Below, piece after piece: positions 31,726 through 42,220 of a stretch of 64,000 nt of DNA. Within the stretch, counting starts at the first letter, position 1, and the number at the start of each line of letters is the position of its first letter. A model generated the notes under the pieces. It saw only the letters and a program-made list of their open reading frames with translations. It ran no database searches and was not told the origin of the DNA. Where the stretch lies: positions 124,001 to 188,000 of the forward strand of contig NZ_ALXE01000029.1 in assembly GCF_000295955.2 (NCBI RefSeq). The letters are read 5' to 3'. Position numbers and translations under genes: made by a program. This DNA is from Pantoea sp. A4. GTDB lineage: Bacteria; Pseudomonadota; Gammaproteobacteria; Enterobacterales; Enterobacteriaceae.

Positions 31726-32483
31726 TGCTTACCTCGTTGCCAGCAGCAACACCAAGTGTTTCACTAAAAAATCAATAAATTGCAGCCAGGATGCACTGCG
31801 TTTTAATTAAAAGCTCACTGTAGATTTTAGGAAAAACACGAGACTGGAAACATAAACAGTCAGATGTATAAAAACTATAACAGTCAGAATTAATTTCGCG
31901 ATTTTTTCTGATGGGAATTGAGTATGTTAAAAGTTATGAGCCTGACGTCGGGTAATGGGCAAACATGCGGGTTATTTACTGAGAGATTAACAACAGAAAT
32001 TTATTCAGCATTTCACTAAGTTAAAAATATACAGGTGGAAATTAATGCGCCATCTATGAATACCTTCCCACTGGACAAAACGAGAGTTGTTAAAAAATAC
32101 GATAACTTTTCGCCATGCAATTAACAATTCAAGCATCGACGATAAGAATTTCTATTGATGCCTGCTTCTGACAGAGAGAGTCCACTTAGCCTGCCAACGA
32201 CCCCTGCCATGAGCACAAAATGATCACCTGACGCGCGCAGGGTTATGTCAGGAAATGCTTTTTTTCTTCAACCCGCCTCGGTATCTGTTACAGCACGCAA
32301 GAATAGTCCGATACCCTTTTTTTTCTTAATTCACTCAGTACGTTGTTTTACGGCGTTTTTTCTGCAAAATCGTGATCAATAGACAATTTTTATTACGTTC
32401 ATAGACAAACTGCATTGTTAATGGCGGGAATCAGCAGACTATAATTTGTGCTTTGCGCAACCAGGACTGTTCAGGAGGCCGCC
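31726..32483. other. AT-rich intergenic region between cydA and treF
   Basis: About 750 nt of AT-rich DNA without a credible ORF. It must hold the promoters of both divergent genes. A 10-nt direct repeat AACAGTCAGA occurs twice with 24-nt periodicity (31855 and 31879) near the cyd side, a helical-phase arrangement that could bind a regulator. No RNA gene or strong hairpin was recognised. Confidence 0.6.
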
Positions 32484-34142
32484 ATTAATACTTATCGCCA
32501 GGAAAACAAAGCCGTCGATCCGGTTCGTAGTGAGGCGGAAGTTGAGTATCAATTCGATCCCCACGAACTGAAACGAGAAGGCATGCAGGATTCAGAGCCG
32601 GAACCCGAGCTCATTGAAGGCCTGCCCGCACCGGACGCCTTGACGCCTGCCGATCGTTATCTGGAGCTGTTTGAAGATGTGCAGATGGCGCGTATCTTCC
32701 CGGATAGCAAAACGTTTCCCGACTGCTCACCCAAATATGATCCGCTGGATGTGCTGATCCACTACCGCCGTCAGCGCAAAAACAGTGGGTTTGATCTCAA
32801 ACGCTTTGTGCACGATCACTTCTACCTGCCCGGGGTTAATGAAAGCTTTTACGTTTCGAACCCTGATAAGAGCCTCAATGAACATATTGACGATCTCTGG
32901 CCGGTCTTAACCAAGATGCCACAGCAGCATATGCCCTTCTCCTCGCTACTGCCGTTGCCGAAACCCTATGTGGTGCCCGGCGGTCGTTTTGGCGAGACCT
33001 ATTACTGGGACTCTTACTTCACCATGCTCGGCCTGGCAGACAGTGGGCGGGACGATCTCCTGCGCCACATGGCAGATAATTTTGCCTGGTTGATTGATAA
33101 CTATGGCCACGTGCCGAACGGGAACCGCACCTACTATCTAAGCCGTTCACAACCGCCGGTCTTTGCACTGATGGTTGAACTGTTTGAGGAGGACGGCATT
33201 CGCGGTGCGAAGCGCTATCTCGACCAGTTGATGAAAGAGTATCAGTTCTGGATGGACGGTGCGGGCGAGCTCATGCCACACCAGGCTTATCGCCACGTGG
33301 TGAGAATGCCGAACGGGTCACTACTCAATCGTTATTGGGACGATCGTGATACGCCGCGCGATGAATCCTGGCTGGAAGATGTGGAAACCGCGAAGCAATC
33401 TCGCCGGCCTGCCAATGAAGTCTATCGTGACCTGCGCGCTGGAGCGGCTTCCGGCTGGGATTACTCTTCCCGCTGGCTGCGCGATCCAAAACGGCTGGCC
33501 AGCATTCGCACCACGCAGTTTATCCCGGTGGATCTGAACGCCTTCTTGTACAAGCTGGAAGTGATGATTGCCGCGCTCTCGCGCGCCAAAGGGGAAGAGC
33601 TGACGGCGCTGGCGTGGCAGAACAAAGCGGAAACGCGTAAAAAAGCCATCAATCACTATCTGTGGGACAAGACTGCGGGTGTGTTCCGTGATTACGACTG
33701 GCGACGGGAACGTTTTGGGGCCTTCACCGCAGCCGCTGTGGTGCCGCTGTTTGTCGGTCTTGCCAGCCCTAAACAAGCACACTTGCAGGCAATTGCCCTG
33801 CGCCACCTGCTGCTGACGCCCGGCGGATTGGTTAGTTCAATGGTCGAGAGCGGCGAGCAATGGGATAAGCCTAACGGTTGGGCACCGTTACAATGGATGG
33901 CCGTTCAGGGGCTGAACCAATACGGTGAAGAGCGGCTGGCAACTGAAATTGCGGTTAACTGGCTGACGACCGTGAACAACTTCTATCAATTGCACCACAA
34001 GCTGGTCGAAAAATATGACATCAGTGGCGATCGGGCACGTCCCGGAGGCGGTGGTGAATACCCATTACAGGATGGCTTCGGCTGGACCAACGGTGTGACA
34101 CGCCGTCTGATGAGTATGTACAGCCATCTGCTGGCAGATTAA
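32484..34142 (+). CDS. treF: Cytoplasmic trehalase TreF
   Basis: A family GH37 enzyme that splits trehalose into two glucoses in the cytoplasm. [16 protein letters not shown] and [15 protein letters not shown] are the two trehalase signatures; [18 protein letters not shown] closes the active site. The likely start is ATT, because AGGAGG lies 5 nt before it and the resulting 552 residues fit E. coli TreF (549). A GTG 12 codons earlier has no ribosome site. There is no signal peptide, which rules out periplasmic TreA. Osmotic (RpoS-type) control would be expected but is not visible here. Confidence 0.95.
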   Translation: MNTYRQENKAVDPVRSEAEVEYQFDPHELKREGMQDSEPEPELIEGLPAPDALTPADRYLELFEDVQMARIFPDSKTFPDCSPKYDPLDVLIHYRRQRKNSGFDLKRFVHDHFYLPGVNESFYVSNPDKSLNEHIDDLWPVLTKMPQQHMPFSSLLPLPKPYVVPGGRFGETYYWDSYFTMLGLADSGRDDLLRHMADNFAWLIDNYGHVPNGNRTYYLSRSQPPVFALMVELFEEDGIRGAKRYLDQLMKEYQFWMDGAGELMPHQAYRHVVRMPNGSLLNRYWDDRDTPRDESWLEDVETAKQSRRPANEVYRDLRAGAASGWDYSSRWLRDPKRLASIRTTQFIPVDLNAFLYKLEVMIAALSRAKGEELTALAWQNKAETRKKAINHYLWDKTAGVFRDYDWRRERFGAFTAAAVVPLFVGLASPKQAHLQAIALRHLLLTPGGLVSSMVESGEQWDKPNGWAPLQWMAVQGLNQYGEERLATEIAVNWLTTVNNFYQLHHKLVEKYDISGDRARPGGGGEYPLQDGFGWTNGVTRRLMSMYSHLLAD

Positions 34143-34158
34143 CGGATTTGCACGCCAG

Positions 34159-34197
34159 TGCCTGTATCCTCCTGCATTATCTTCGGGGATACAGGCA
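34159..34197. terminator. Hairpin between convergent treF and ampE
   Basis: An 11-bp perfect stem, TGCCTGTATCC with GGATACAGGCA, encloses a 17-nt loop and lies 17 nt after the treF stop and 17 nt after the ampE stop on the other strand. The T run is weak. Confidence 0.7.
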
Positions 34198-34213
34198 TGT
34201 TCTCGTTACTGGT

Positions 34214-35068
34214 TTACACCAGTGTGCCGTAAATCGTCAGCAGCGCGACCACCACGACCAGTACCAACGAAATCCGTTTGGCGAGCGCCACCGCAACACG
34301 CGGCGTTTCGATTTTATCCATATGGGGATCGCGTTCCAGGGAGAACTGCGCCAGGCTGGTCAACACCTGGTACTGAGAACGACGGAAGTCGGCCAGTGAG
34401 GCAAACCACGCCGGCAGGGCTTTCTCACCGTGGCCCAGCAGCGCGTAGGCAACGCCAGCCAAACGCACCGGGATCCAGTCCAGGACATGCAGCAGACGAT
34501 CCACACCGGACTGAGCGCGATTAAGCGGCGTCTCATGCTTTGCCAGATATCCCTGCCAGGCGCGTATCACGCTATACCCGACCAGTAATACCGGCCCCCA
34601 CGGGCCGCCAACCACAAACCAAAACAGCGGGCTAAGATAAAAACGGAAGTTAATCCAGATCAGCGCATTTTGTAGCTCACGCAGAAACTCACTTTCACTG
34701 CACTCCACCGCCACACCGTGAATCAACGTCAGCTCCTGCGCCATCGCCTGATGGGCCGCTTCATCATTGTGAGTCGCGGCTTTGAGATAGGCATGGTAGT
34801 GAAGGCGAACAGAGCCTGCACCAATACAGAGTAGCCCGGTGATTATCCAGAAAGCCAGCTGTGCTGCGCCGAACAACAGCCCTTTCAGGCACCAGATAAG
34901 TACCCCGGTAACCACCATCGCCATTACCAATAACAGCAGAGTACGGGTGAGTGAAAAATGGTGACGGCGGCGGAACAGAGGCTCCAGGCGGTGTTCTAGC
35001 TGCCAGTGTTCCCCCAGTTTAAACAGACGTTCCCAACCTAAAACCAGTAATAAAGTAAACAGCGTCAT
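34214..35068 (-). CDS. ampE: AmpE, inner-membrane protein of the ampDE operon
   Basis: A 284-residue protein with about four membrane helices, the same length as E. coli AmpE. The start [20 protein letters not shown] is preceded by [28 protein letters not shown] then [13 protein letters not shown] is the conserved middle, followed by the [17 protein letters not shown] motif. It has been proposed as a sensor in beta-lactamase regulation, but its role is poorly defined. It begins 16 nt after ampD. Confidence 0.95.
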   Translation of the reverse strand: MTLFTLLLVLGWERLFKLGEHWQLEHRLEPLFRRRHHFSLTRTLLLLVMAMVVTGVLIWCLKGLLFGAAQLAFWIITGLLCIGAGSVRLHYHAYLKAATHNDEAAHQAMAQELTLIHGVAVECSESEFLRELQNALIWINFRFYLSPLFWFVVGGPWGPVLLVGYSVIRAWQGYLAKHETPLNRAQSGVDRLLHVLDWIPVRLAGVAYALLGHGEKALPAWFASLADFRRSQYQVLTSLAQFSLERDPHMDKIETPRVAVALAKRISLVLVVVVALLTIYGTLV

Positions 35069-35084
35069 ACTTACTCCAGTGAAA

Positions 35085-35636
35085 TTACGGCAAGGGTTGC
35101 TGCAATAATTGCTGATACATCTCCCAGTTAAAAGCGGGACCCGGATCGGTTTTACGCCCCGGAGCAATATCGCTGTGCCCGGTAATACGCTGTGTCGTCA
35201 CCGGATAGTGCAGCATTAACAAACGGGTGACTTCACCCAGCGCCTGGTATTGCGCTTCGGTGTAAGGCAGGTCATCGGTGCCTTCCAGCTCGATGCCAAT
35301 AGAGAAATCGTTGCAGTTTTCACGCCCTTCAAACTGCGAAACACCCGCGTGCCAGGCGCGCTGATCGAAGGGTACATATTGCACCACTTCGCCATCACGG
35401 CGAATCAAGCAGTGCGCAGCCACGCGCAGATGAGCAATCTCAGCAAAATAGGGGTGGGCCTCAGCGGGCAACGTGCCGCTAAACAGCCGATCAATCCAGG
35501 GGCCGCCAAACTCGCCAGGCGGTAGACTGATATTATGGATCACCAACAGTGACGGCACTTCGTCATCAGGACGTTGATTAAAATGCGGGGACGGTACTCT
35601 ACGTGCGGCGCTCAGCCAGCCCTGTTCCAGTTTCAT
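35085..35636 (-). CDS. ampD: 1,6-anhydro-N-acetylmuramyl-L-alanine amidase AmpD
   Basis: A 183-residue cytoplasmic zinc amidase that cleaves the peptide from anhydro-muropeptides in cell-wall recycling; its loss derepresses ampC-type beta-lactamases. Zinc ligands are in place: His34 (LLVIHNIS), His154 and Asp164 ([14 protein letters not shown]). [20 protein letters not shown] is the family core. AAGGAG precedes the ATG by 7 nt. Divergent from nadC across about 200 nt. Confidence 0.96.
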   Translation of the reverse strand: MKLEQGWLSAARRVPSPHFNQRPDDEVPSLLVIHNISLPPGEFGGPWIDRLFSGTLPAEAHPYFAEIAHLRVAAHCLIRRDGEVVQYVPFDQRAWHAGVSQFEGRENCNDFSIGIELEGTDDLPYTEAQYQALGEVTRLLMLHYPVTTQRITGHSDIAPGRKTDPGPAFNWEMYQQLLQQPLP

Positions 35637-35790
35637 ATGAGTTATCTCCTTCTGGCCCGGCTGAGAATAGCATGAATCACATCAGGGTCTTGAGAGTTTG
35701 TGTTGTCCGGCTCACGCATCACACCGGCAATGTTCAGTATACTAAACATTAATCACATCACCTGTAGCATCCTGGTCCAGCCCAGGCTAA

Positions 35791-36723
<933 letters not shown>

Positions 36724-36730
36724 TGCCCGC

Positions 36731-36764
36731 TGCGAGTACGCGCTTTTCTGCGTGCGTACTCGCA
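36731..36764 (+). terminator. Hairpin after nadC
   Basis: An 11-bp perfect stem, TGCGAGTACGC with GCGTACTCGCA, begins 7 nt past the nadC stop. There is no clear T run behind it. Confidence 0.6.
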
Positions 36765-36892
36765 ACCTGATGTTGACCGGCTGCAATACGCCCATTTTCT
36801 CTGAGCACGGTTTTCCAACTTCATCCTCACGCCCTGTTCAATGCGCCCTTTCCTCCCCAGGATGACAGCCTTCATCACAAGGAGGCAAACAT

Positions 36893-37339
36893 ATGCGTTA
36901 TCAACAAGGATTTACCCTGGTCGAATTGATGATTGTGGTGGGGATCGTCGCGATTCTCAGCGCAATTGGCCTACCCGCCTATCAGAACTACCTGCAACGC
37001 GCCGCGCTGACCGACATGCTCCAGACCATGCTGCCCTACAAAACGGCCGTTGAACTCTGTGCTATCGAAAGCGGTGGGCCCGATCAGTGCCAGGCGGGGG
37101 ATAAAGGCATCCCGGCTGCCCGGACGTCAAGGTATGTCTCCGCTCTTACTGTACTGAAAGGGAATATTAAACTCACTGGCCAGGAGAGTCTGCAAGGGCT
37201 CACCGTGGAAATGCGTCCACAGTGGAGTGATACCGAGGGGACCCTCGACTGGCAGCGGCGCTGTGAAAGCAGCAATCAGAGCCTGCGTAAACAGTGTGAA
37301 GAGCAGTTCCGCTTTGCTGATGTCGGCGGTGCATCATGA
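36893..37339 (+). CDS. ppdD: Type IV major pilin-like protein PpdD
   Basis: A 148-residue prepilin. The short basic leader MRYQQG precedes FTLVELMIVVGIVAILSAIG, the class III cleavage motif with Glu5 and the hydrophobic assembly helix. ALTDMLQTMLPYKTAVELCA and RYVSALTVLKG match E. coli PpdD; two cysteine pairs are present. AAGGAGG lies before the ATG. It forms one unit with hofB and hofC (4-nt overlap with hofB). Processing needs a prepilin peptidase outside this window. Confidence 0.95.
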   Translation: MRYQQGFTLVELMIVVGIVAILSAIGLPAYQNYLQRAALTDMLQTMLPYKTAVELCAIESGGPDQCQAGDKGIPAARTSRYVSALTVLKGNIKLTGQESLQGLTVEMRPQWSDTEGTLDWQRRCESSNQSLRKQCEEQFRFADVGGAS

Positions 37340-38739
37340 GAGAACCCCACACGGTAGTGCATCAACTCTGCCAGCGGTTTAATGCTGTGATCCTGCATCT
37401 GGATGAACGTGTCTTACGTGTAGCGGTCGCCGATACCGTCCCGGAGGAGATGAGCGAAACACTGCGCTTTGCCTGCCAGCGTCTGATTGAAGTGGAGTGC
37501 TGGCCGCAGGCGCGTATTGATCAACTCCAGCAACAAAACCAAACCACGAATGACACCGTTTCTGAGGCGCATGGCGAAACGGCCAGCGCCGCCTTAGATC
37601 AGCTGCTGCGGCTTGCCATCCAGCGTCGTGCCTCAGACATTCACCTTGAACCCCAGACCCACGGCTTACGTATTCGTCTACGCATTGACGGTGTACTGCA
37701 AGGGGTAGCGAGGATGCCAGAAGTCTCTTCTTGCGGGTTGCTCGCCCGGCTAAAGGTGCTGGCTGGGCTGGATATTGCCGAGCGTCGCTTGCCGCAGGAT
37801 GGACAGTTTACCCGTGAAATAGATCAGCAAACCGCCTCTTTTCGCCTTGCGACCCTCCCCGTCATGGGGGGAGAAAAAGCGGTAATTCGGCTGCTTCAAA
37901 GTCAGTCCAGCGGCTTGTCGCTGGAGAAGCTGGGCCTGCCTGCTCGCCAGCTGCGCCAGTTAAACCTGGCACTCCAGCAACCGCAGGGACTGATTCTGGT
38001 CACTGGCCCCACCGGCAGCGGCAAAACCTTTACGCTTTATAGCAGCCTGAGTGCGTTGAACCAGAATGGCAAAAATTTGTGTAGCGTAGAGGACCCGGTG
38101 GAGATCCCCCTTGCGGGTGTGAATCAGACGCAGGTTAATCCCAAGAGGGGCCTCGATTTTAACCGTGTGCTACGTGCGCTCCTGCGACAGGACCCCGATG
38201 TCATTATGATTGGAGAGATTCGCGATATCGAAACTGCCGAAATCGCCGTAAAAGCGGCACAAACCGGGCATCTGGTACTCTCAACCCTGCACACCAACTC
38301 CACGGGAGAAACCCTTACCCGCCTGCGCCAAATGGGGATTCCGGGCTATTTGATTGGCTCCGCGCTGCGTTTAATCATCGCTCAGCGCCTGGTGCGCAGG
38401 CTGTGCCCGCACTGTCGCCAGCCCGCACAAGCCCTGGCTCATCTGCCTACTGAACAATGGCCTGGCACCCTCCAGACCTGGCGCGCCGCGGGTTGCGATC
38501 ACTGCTTTTCCGGTTATTTTGGCCGTATTGCGCTGTTTGAGGTGCTGGTGGTCACACCGCGCATTCAGAACGCCATTAATGCCGATCTGCCGTTGGAGTC
38601 TGTGCTGCAGCTGGCAACGCAGCAAGGGATGCACAGCCTGATCCAGTCCGGGCTGGAGGCTGTGAGCCGGGGAGAAACCTCGTTTGAGGAGATGCAGCGC
38701 ATCACCGGGTTGGAAAATGATGCGCCAGAAACCGTGTAA
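37336..38739 (+). CDS. hofB: Type IV pilus assembly ATPase HofB (GspE/PilB family)
   Basis: A 467-residue secretion ATPase. The N-terminal domain precedes ASDIHLEPQTHGLRIRLRID (Asp box region). Walker A is GPTGSGKT at residues 224-231, Walker B is DPDVIMIGEIRD, and STLHTNSTGETL is the His box. The tetracysteine zinc motif is CPHC...CDHC near residue 355. It powers assembly of the PpdD pilus with the platform protein HofC encoded 12 nt downstream. Confidence 0.95.
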   Translation: MREPHTVVHQLCQRFNAVILHLDERVLRVAVADTVPEEMSETLRFACQRLIEVECWPQARIDQLQQQNQTTNDTVSEAHGETASAALDQLLRLAIQRRASDIHLEPQTHGLRIRLRIDGVLQGVARMPEVSSCGLLARLKVLAGLDIAERRLPQDGQFTREIDQQTASFRLATLPVMGGEKAVIRLLQSQSSGLSLEKLGLPARQLRQLNLALQQPQGLILVTGPTGSGKTFTLYSSLSALNQNGKNLCSVEDPVEIPLAGVNQTQVNPKRGLDFNRVLRALLRQDPDVIMIGEIRDIETAEIAVKAAQTGHLVLSTLHTNSTGETLTRLRQMGIPGYLIGSALRLIIAQRLVRRLCPHCRQPAQALAHLPTEQWPGTLQTWRAAGCDHCFSGYFGRIALFEVLVVTPRIQNAINADLPLESVLQLATQQGMHSLIQSGLEAVSRGETSFEEMQRITGLENDAPETV

Positions 38740-38751
38740 CGGGCGGGCAGC

Positions 38752-39951
38752 ATGAACCGGCTGGCGCTGTACCACTGGCAGGCTGCTGATTGCCGTGGCG
38801 CGCTTCAGTGCGGCACCCTGTTGGCAGCAACCCGGCACGAAGTACTCCAGCGCCTGGCCGGGCAAGACCTGTTGCCCGTTAAGCTCCAGCGCAAAAAGAG
38901 CTGGCGCAAACAGGAGTGGCAAGGTGTAAAGCGCATTGATGTCATGCGACAGCTTGCCACTCTGCTTAAAGCCGGTTTACCGCTCTCGCAGGCGCTTACC
39001 TTGCTCAGCGAGGGAGAAAAACATCCGGGGTGGCAGGCGTTGTTGCAGGATTTACGTCTACGCATCCTCGCGGGAATGCCATTCTCGGAGGCGCTGCGCC
39101 GCTGGCCCACGGTATTTCCGCCACTTTACGCCGCTCTAATTGAAACCGGCGAGCTTACCGGTCAGCTCGAACACTGCTGTATGCAGTTGGCACAACAGCA
39201 GCTACGCCAACGTGAATTGCAGCTCAAGGTCACCAAAGCCCTGCGCTATCCGCTGTTTATCCTGCTGGTTGCCCTGGCCGTAAGCTGCGGTATGCTGCTG
39301 TTTGTTCTGCCTGAGTTTGTCGCCGTATATGCCTCGTTCAACGCGCCACTTCCCGCCTTCACCGCGGCAGTGCTATCGCTCTCGACGTGGTTACAGCAGT
39401 GGGGATCGGCTCTGCTGCTGTCACTCACTTGCCTCTCAGTGGGCGGTTTGCAACTCTATCGACGTTCGCCGCGCTGGCAAACGGGGCTACACCGGCTATT
39501 GCTGCGAATGCCGCTGGTCGGCCCGCTGTGGCGGGGCAGCCAGCTCAGCCAAATTTATGCCATTCTGCAACTGACACAACAGTCGGGTTTGACGCTATTG
39601 ACCGGCCTGGCCGCCGTCGAAAAAACCCTGACCAGCCTCCACTGGCGAGATGCTATCAGCACCTTACAAAAGACTCTTGCCGAGGGGAACACCCTGCACC
39701 ACAGCATGACGTCCAGTGCGCTATTCACCCCGCTTTGCCACCAGCTGATTCGTGTCGGGGAGGAGGCTGGCGCACTGGATGAGATGCTTAACCGCCTTGC
39801 TCACTGGCATGAAACTCAAGCCGCAGGCTTGGCCGACAACCTGGCGGCCGCTCTGGAACCTGCGATGATGGTGGTGATCGGGGTGATTGTTGGCGCCCTT
39901 GTGATTGCTATGTATCTACCGGTCTTTGGCCTCGGTGACGTCTTACACTGA
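38752..39951 (+). CDS. hofC: Type IV pilus platform protein HofC (GspF/PilC family)
   Basis: A 399-residue inner-membrane platform with two GspF repeats (about 60-180 and 265-385). LATLLKAGLPLSQALTLLSE and ILQLTQQSGLTLLTGLAAVE start the repeats, and GEEAGALDEMLNRLA is the conserved C-terminal motif. There are three membrane segments, the last being MMVVIGVIVGALVIAMYLPV. Last gene of ppdD-hofB-hofC. In E. coli guaC follows; here coaE comes next with no guaC. Confidence 0.95.
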   Translation: MNRLALYHWQAADCRGALQCGTLLAATRHEVLQRLAGQDLLPVKLQRKKSWRKQEWQGVKRIDVMRQLATLLKAGLPLSQALTLLSEGEKHPGWQALLQDLRLRILAGMPFSEALRRWPTVFPPLYAALIETGELTGQLEHCCMQLAQQQLRQRELQLKVTKALRYPLFILLVALAVSCGMLLFVLPEFVAVYASFNAPLPAFTAAVLSLSTWLQQWGSALLLSLTCLSVGGLQLYRRSPRWQTGLHRLLLRMPLVGPLWRGSQLSQIYAILQLTQQSGLTLLTGLAAVEKTLTSLHWRDAISTLQKTLAEGNTLHHSMTSSALFTPLCHQLIRVGEEAGALDEMLNRLAHWHETQAAGLADNLAAALEPAMMVVIGVIVGALVIAMYLPVFGLGDVLH

Positions 39952-40130
39952 TCGTCACCTCTGCCTCACTCTCCTGACCGTAACGAAATTACACTTCAAC
40001 TGCGGCTATCTCAGCAACGGGAGTGCGAATTTGCCTTTATTTACGCTACAATCCGATTAATCAGGCTTGTAAACAGGCCCTATGTTTTATTGCTGGTTCG
40101 TTGCTGTGATAAGCCCTTTGAGAGAGTGAT

Positions 40131-40739
40131 ATGCCTTATACCGTTGCGCTAACCGGTGGAATTGGCAGTGGTAAAACCACCGTCTCCACTGCGTTTGCTG
40201 CCCTTGGAGTAGCCGTAATCGATGCAGATGTGATTGCCCGTGAAGTGGTTCAACCGGGCGCTCCAGCCCTGGATGCAATTGCCCGTCGCTATGGTGCAGA
40301 CATTCTCGATAATCAAGGGGCTCTACTGCGTTCACGCCTACGGGAGATCATTTTTGCCGCTCCCGCAGAGAAGACCTGGCTCAACGCGTTACTCCACCCA
40401 CAAATTCAGGCTCGCACACAACAGTTGAAGCAGCAGGCTGCCGGGCCTTATGTGCTGTGGGTTGTGCCCCTTTTAGTGGAAAACGGGCTGCAAACTCAGG
40501 CCGATCGCGTGCTGGTGGTGGACGTGGATGAAAATATGCAGTTAAGCCGCACACAGCAGCGCGATGGCGTGACCTTAGAACAGGCCAAAAGTATTCTCGC
40601 AGCACAGGCTACGCGCGCTCAGCGTCTGGCCTGTGCTGATGATGTCATTAATAACAATGGGTCATCGCAAGAGGTTTTGCCTCAGGTGAAGGCTCTGCAC
40701 CAGCAGTATCTCAAGCTGGCGGCAGCGAAGCAGGATTAA
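40131..40739 (+). CDS. coaE: Dephospho-CoA kinase CoaE
   Basis: A 202-residue kinase for the last step of coenzyme A synthesis. The P loop is TGGIGSGKT (residues 8-16), DADVIARE the acceptor-site motif, and [20 protein letters not shown] the lid-adjacent strand. Length is close to E. coli (206). It is followed 4 nt later by zapD and begins the coaE-zapD-yacG unit. Confidence 0.97.
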   Translation: MPYTVALTGGIGSGKTTVSTAFAALGVAVIDADVIAREVVQPGAPALDAIARRYGADILDNQGALLRSRLREIIFAAPAEKTWLNALLHPQIQARTQQLKQQAAGPYVLWVVPLLVENGLQTQADRVLVVDVDENMQLSRTQQRDGVTLEQAKSILAAQATRAQRLACADDVINNNGSSQEVLPQVKALHQQYLKLAAAKQD

Positions 40740-40743
40740 GATC

Positions 40744-41487
40744 ATGAGTACAGTTGTGCTGTTTGAACATCCATTAAATGAAAAAATGCGTACCTGGCTA
40801 CGCGTCGAGTTTCTGATTAACCAGTTGCAAGACTGCCTGCCAGTTACCCAGTCGGTTTCAGCGTTGTCCCTGTTTCGGGTCCTCAGCGAATTACTGGATA
40901 TTTTTGAACGCGGTGACATACGTACCGAGTTGCTGAAAGAGCTGGAACGCCAACAGCAAAAATTACGCGCCTGGGCCGAAGTCCCCGGCGTAGATAGTGA
41001 ACGTGTGAACGAACTGCGCAACCAGTTAAAAGCCCAGGCACCACTGCTGTTAAACGCGCCTCGTATGGGGCAACAGCTGCGTGAAGATCGTTTAGTTGGT
41101 CTGGTACGCCAGCGCCTGAGTATTCCCGGTGGCTGTTGCAGCTTTGACCTTCCCGGCTTACATATCTGGCTACATCAGCCTCAAGAGCAGAGAGATGTGC
41201 AGGTTGCCGGCTGGCTGGCAACGTTGGAGCCATTGAATACCAGCCTGACCATGGTGCTGGAACTGATCCGCCAGGCTGGCCCGTTCCGTAAGCAAACCAG
41301 CCTTAATGGGTTTTACCAGGACAACGCTGAAGGTGCCGATCTGCTGCGATTACAGCTGGTGCTGGAAGATCGGCTCTACCCACAAATTTCGGGCCATAAG
41401 AGCCGTTATGCCATCCGTTTCCTGCCCTTTGACAGCGAAAATGGTGAGGTCCCGGCACGTCTCGATTTTGAATTAGCTTGTTGTTAG
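40744..41487 (+). CDS. zapD: Cell division protein ZapD
   Basis: A 247-residue FtsZ-bundling protein of the Z ring, same length as E. coli ZapD. It starts [40 protein letters not shown] and [20 protein letters not shown] are family motifs. It acts at mid-cell by cross-linking FtsZ filaments. Start and stop nearly touch coaE and yacG. Confidence 0.96.
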   Translation: MSTVVLFEHPLNEKMRTWLRVEFLINQLQDCLPVTQSVSALSLFRVLSELLDIFERGDIRTELLKELERQQQKLRAWAEVPGVDSERVNELRNQLKAQAPLLLNAPRMGQQLREDRLVGLVRQRLSIPGGCCSFDLPGLHIWLHQPQEQRDVQVAGWLATLEPLNTSLTMVLELIRQAGPFRKQTSLNGFYQDNAEGADLLRLQLVLEDRLYPQISGHKSRYAIRFLPFDSENGEVPARLDFELACC

Positions 41488-41495
41488 AGGTAAGT

Positions 41496-41693
41496 ATGCA
41501 GGAAGAAGTGATTACCGTAGCCTGTCCAAACTGCGCTAAAGATGTCATGTGGGATGAACTGAGCCTCTGGCGTCCATTTTGCAGTAAGCGTTGCCAATTG
41601 ATTGATTTAGGCGAATGGGCAGCAGAAGAGAAACGTATTCCTAGCGCAGGCGACCAGTCAGACAGCGAAAACTGGAGTGAGGAAGCGTTTTAA
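41496..41693 (+). CDS. yacG: DNA gyrase inhibitor YacG (zinc-finger)
   Basis: A 65-residue zinc protein. The cysteines are CPNC and CSKRC in the C-x2-C-x15-C-x3-C pattern. E. coli YacG binds GyrB and inhibits gyrase. [11 protein letters not shown] is selected as start behind GAGG; the acidic tail SENWSEEAF is normal. Last gene of the coaE-zapD-yacG unit, with a terminator after the stop. Confidence 0.95.
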   Translation: MQEEVITVACPNCAKDVMWDELSLWRPFCSKRCQLIDLGEWAAEEKRIPSAGDQSDSENWSEEAF

Positions 41694-41702
41694 CGCTTAA
41701 AG

Positions 41703-41739
41703 CGCCAGAGACATCAGGAAATACTGAGCGTCTCTGGCG
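41703..41739. terminator. Terminator between convergent yacG and mutT
   Basis: A 10-bp perfect stem, CGCCAGAGAC with GTCTCTGGCG, has a 17-nt loop and lies 9 nt after the yacG stop and 7 nt after the mutT stop. T content after it is low on both strands. Confidence 0.7.
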
Positions 41740-41746
41740 AGTAGTA

Positions 41747-42142
41747 TTACAGCTCGCCGTTAAGCAAACGCGCTATCAGCTCGTGGTTTGCCGGTGGGAA
41801 CTCCTCGGCAACCAGATCTCGCTGTTCAACCCAGCGCTGTGGTTGTCCTTCACGTCCCCAAGGCTCGCCCTGCCACGCTTCCACCAGGAAGAAATGCAGC
41901 GTAACCCGTACATCTGCATAGGTGTGGTCGGCAGAACCAATGGCTTTCGCACTGGTCACATCAATACCGGTTTCCTCTTGCAGTTCACGTTGGAGTGCCT
42001 GTTTTGCACTTTCACCCGCTTCGATTTTCCCCCCAGGGAACTCCCACTTGTTCGCCATATGCGAGGTCGCAGCACGCTGCGTGAGAAAGATCTGTTTTTC
42101 GGCATTGCGGATGATGCCAACGGCAACCTGAAGGTGTTTCAT
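41747..42142 (-). CDS. mutT: 8-oxo-dGTP diphosphatase MutT
   Basis: A 131-residue Nudix hydrolase that removes 8-oxo-dGTP from the nucleotide pool, avoiding A:T to C:G changes. The Nudix box is complete: GGKIEAGESAKQALQRELQE then ETGI. The N-terminal VAVGIIRNAEKQIFLTQRAA and NKWEFPGG are MutT signatures. In E. coli mutT follows secA directly; here an extra gene separates them. Confidence 0.97.
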   Translation of the reverse strand: MKHLQVAVGIIRNAEKQIFLTQRAATSHMANKWEFPGGKIEAGESAKQALQRELQEETGIDVTSAKAIGSADHTYADVRVTLHFFLVEAWQGEPWGREGQPQRWVEQRDLVAEEFPPANHELIARLLNGEL

Positions 42143-42220
42143 TGCTTAGTCCTGGAAACGGTAAAAGCCGATTTTAAAGTAGCCACCCGCAAAAGTTAAC
42201 CGCTTTATAGCCAACGCCAC

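Noticed and set aside
38371..38922. 183-codon minus-strand ORF across hofB and hofC
   Set aside because: Shadow of two conserved genes; spans their junction.
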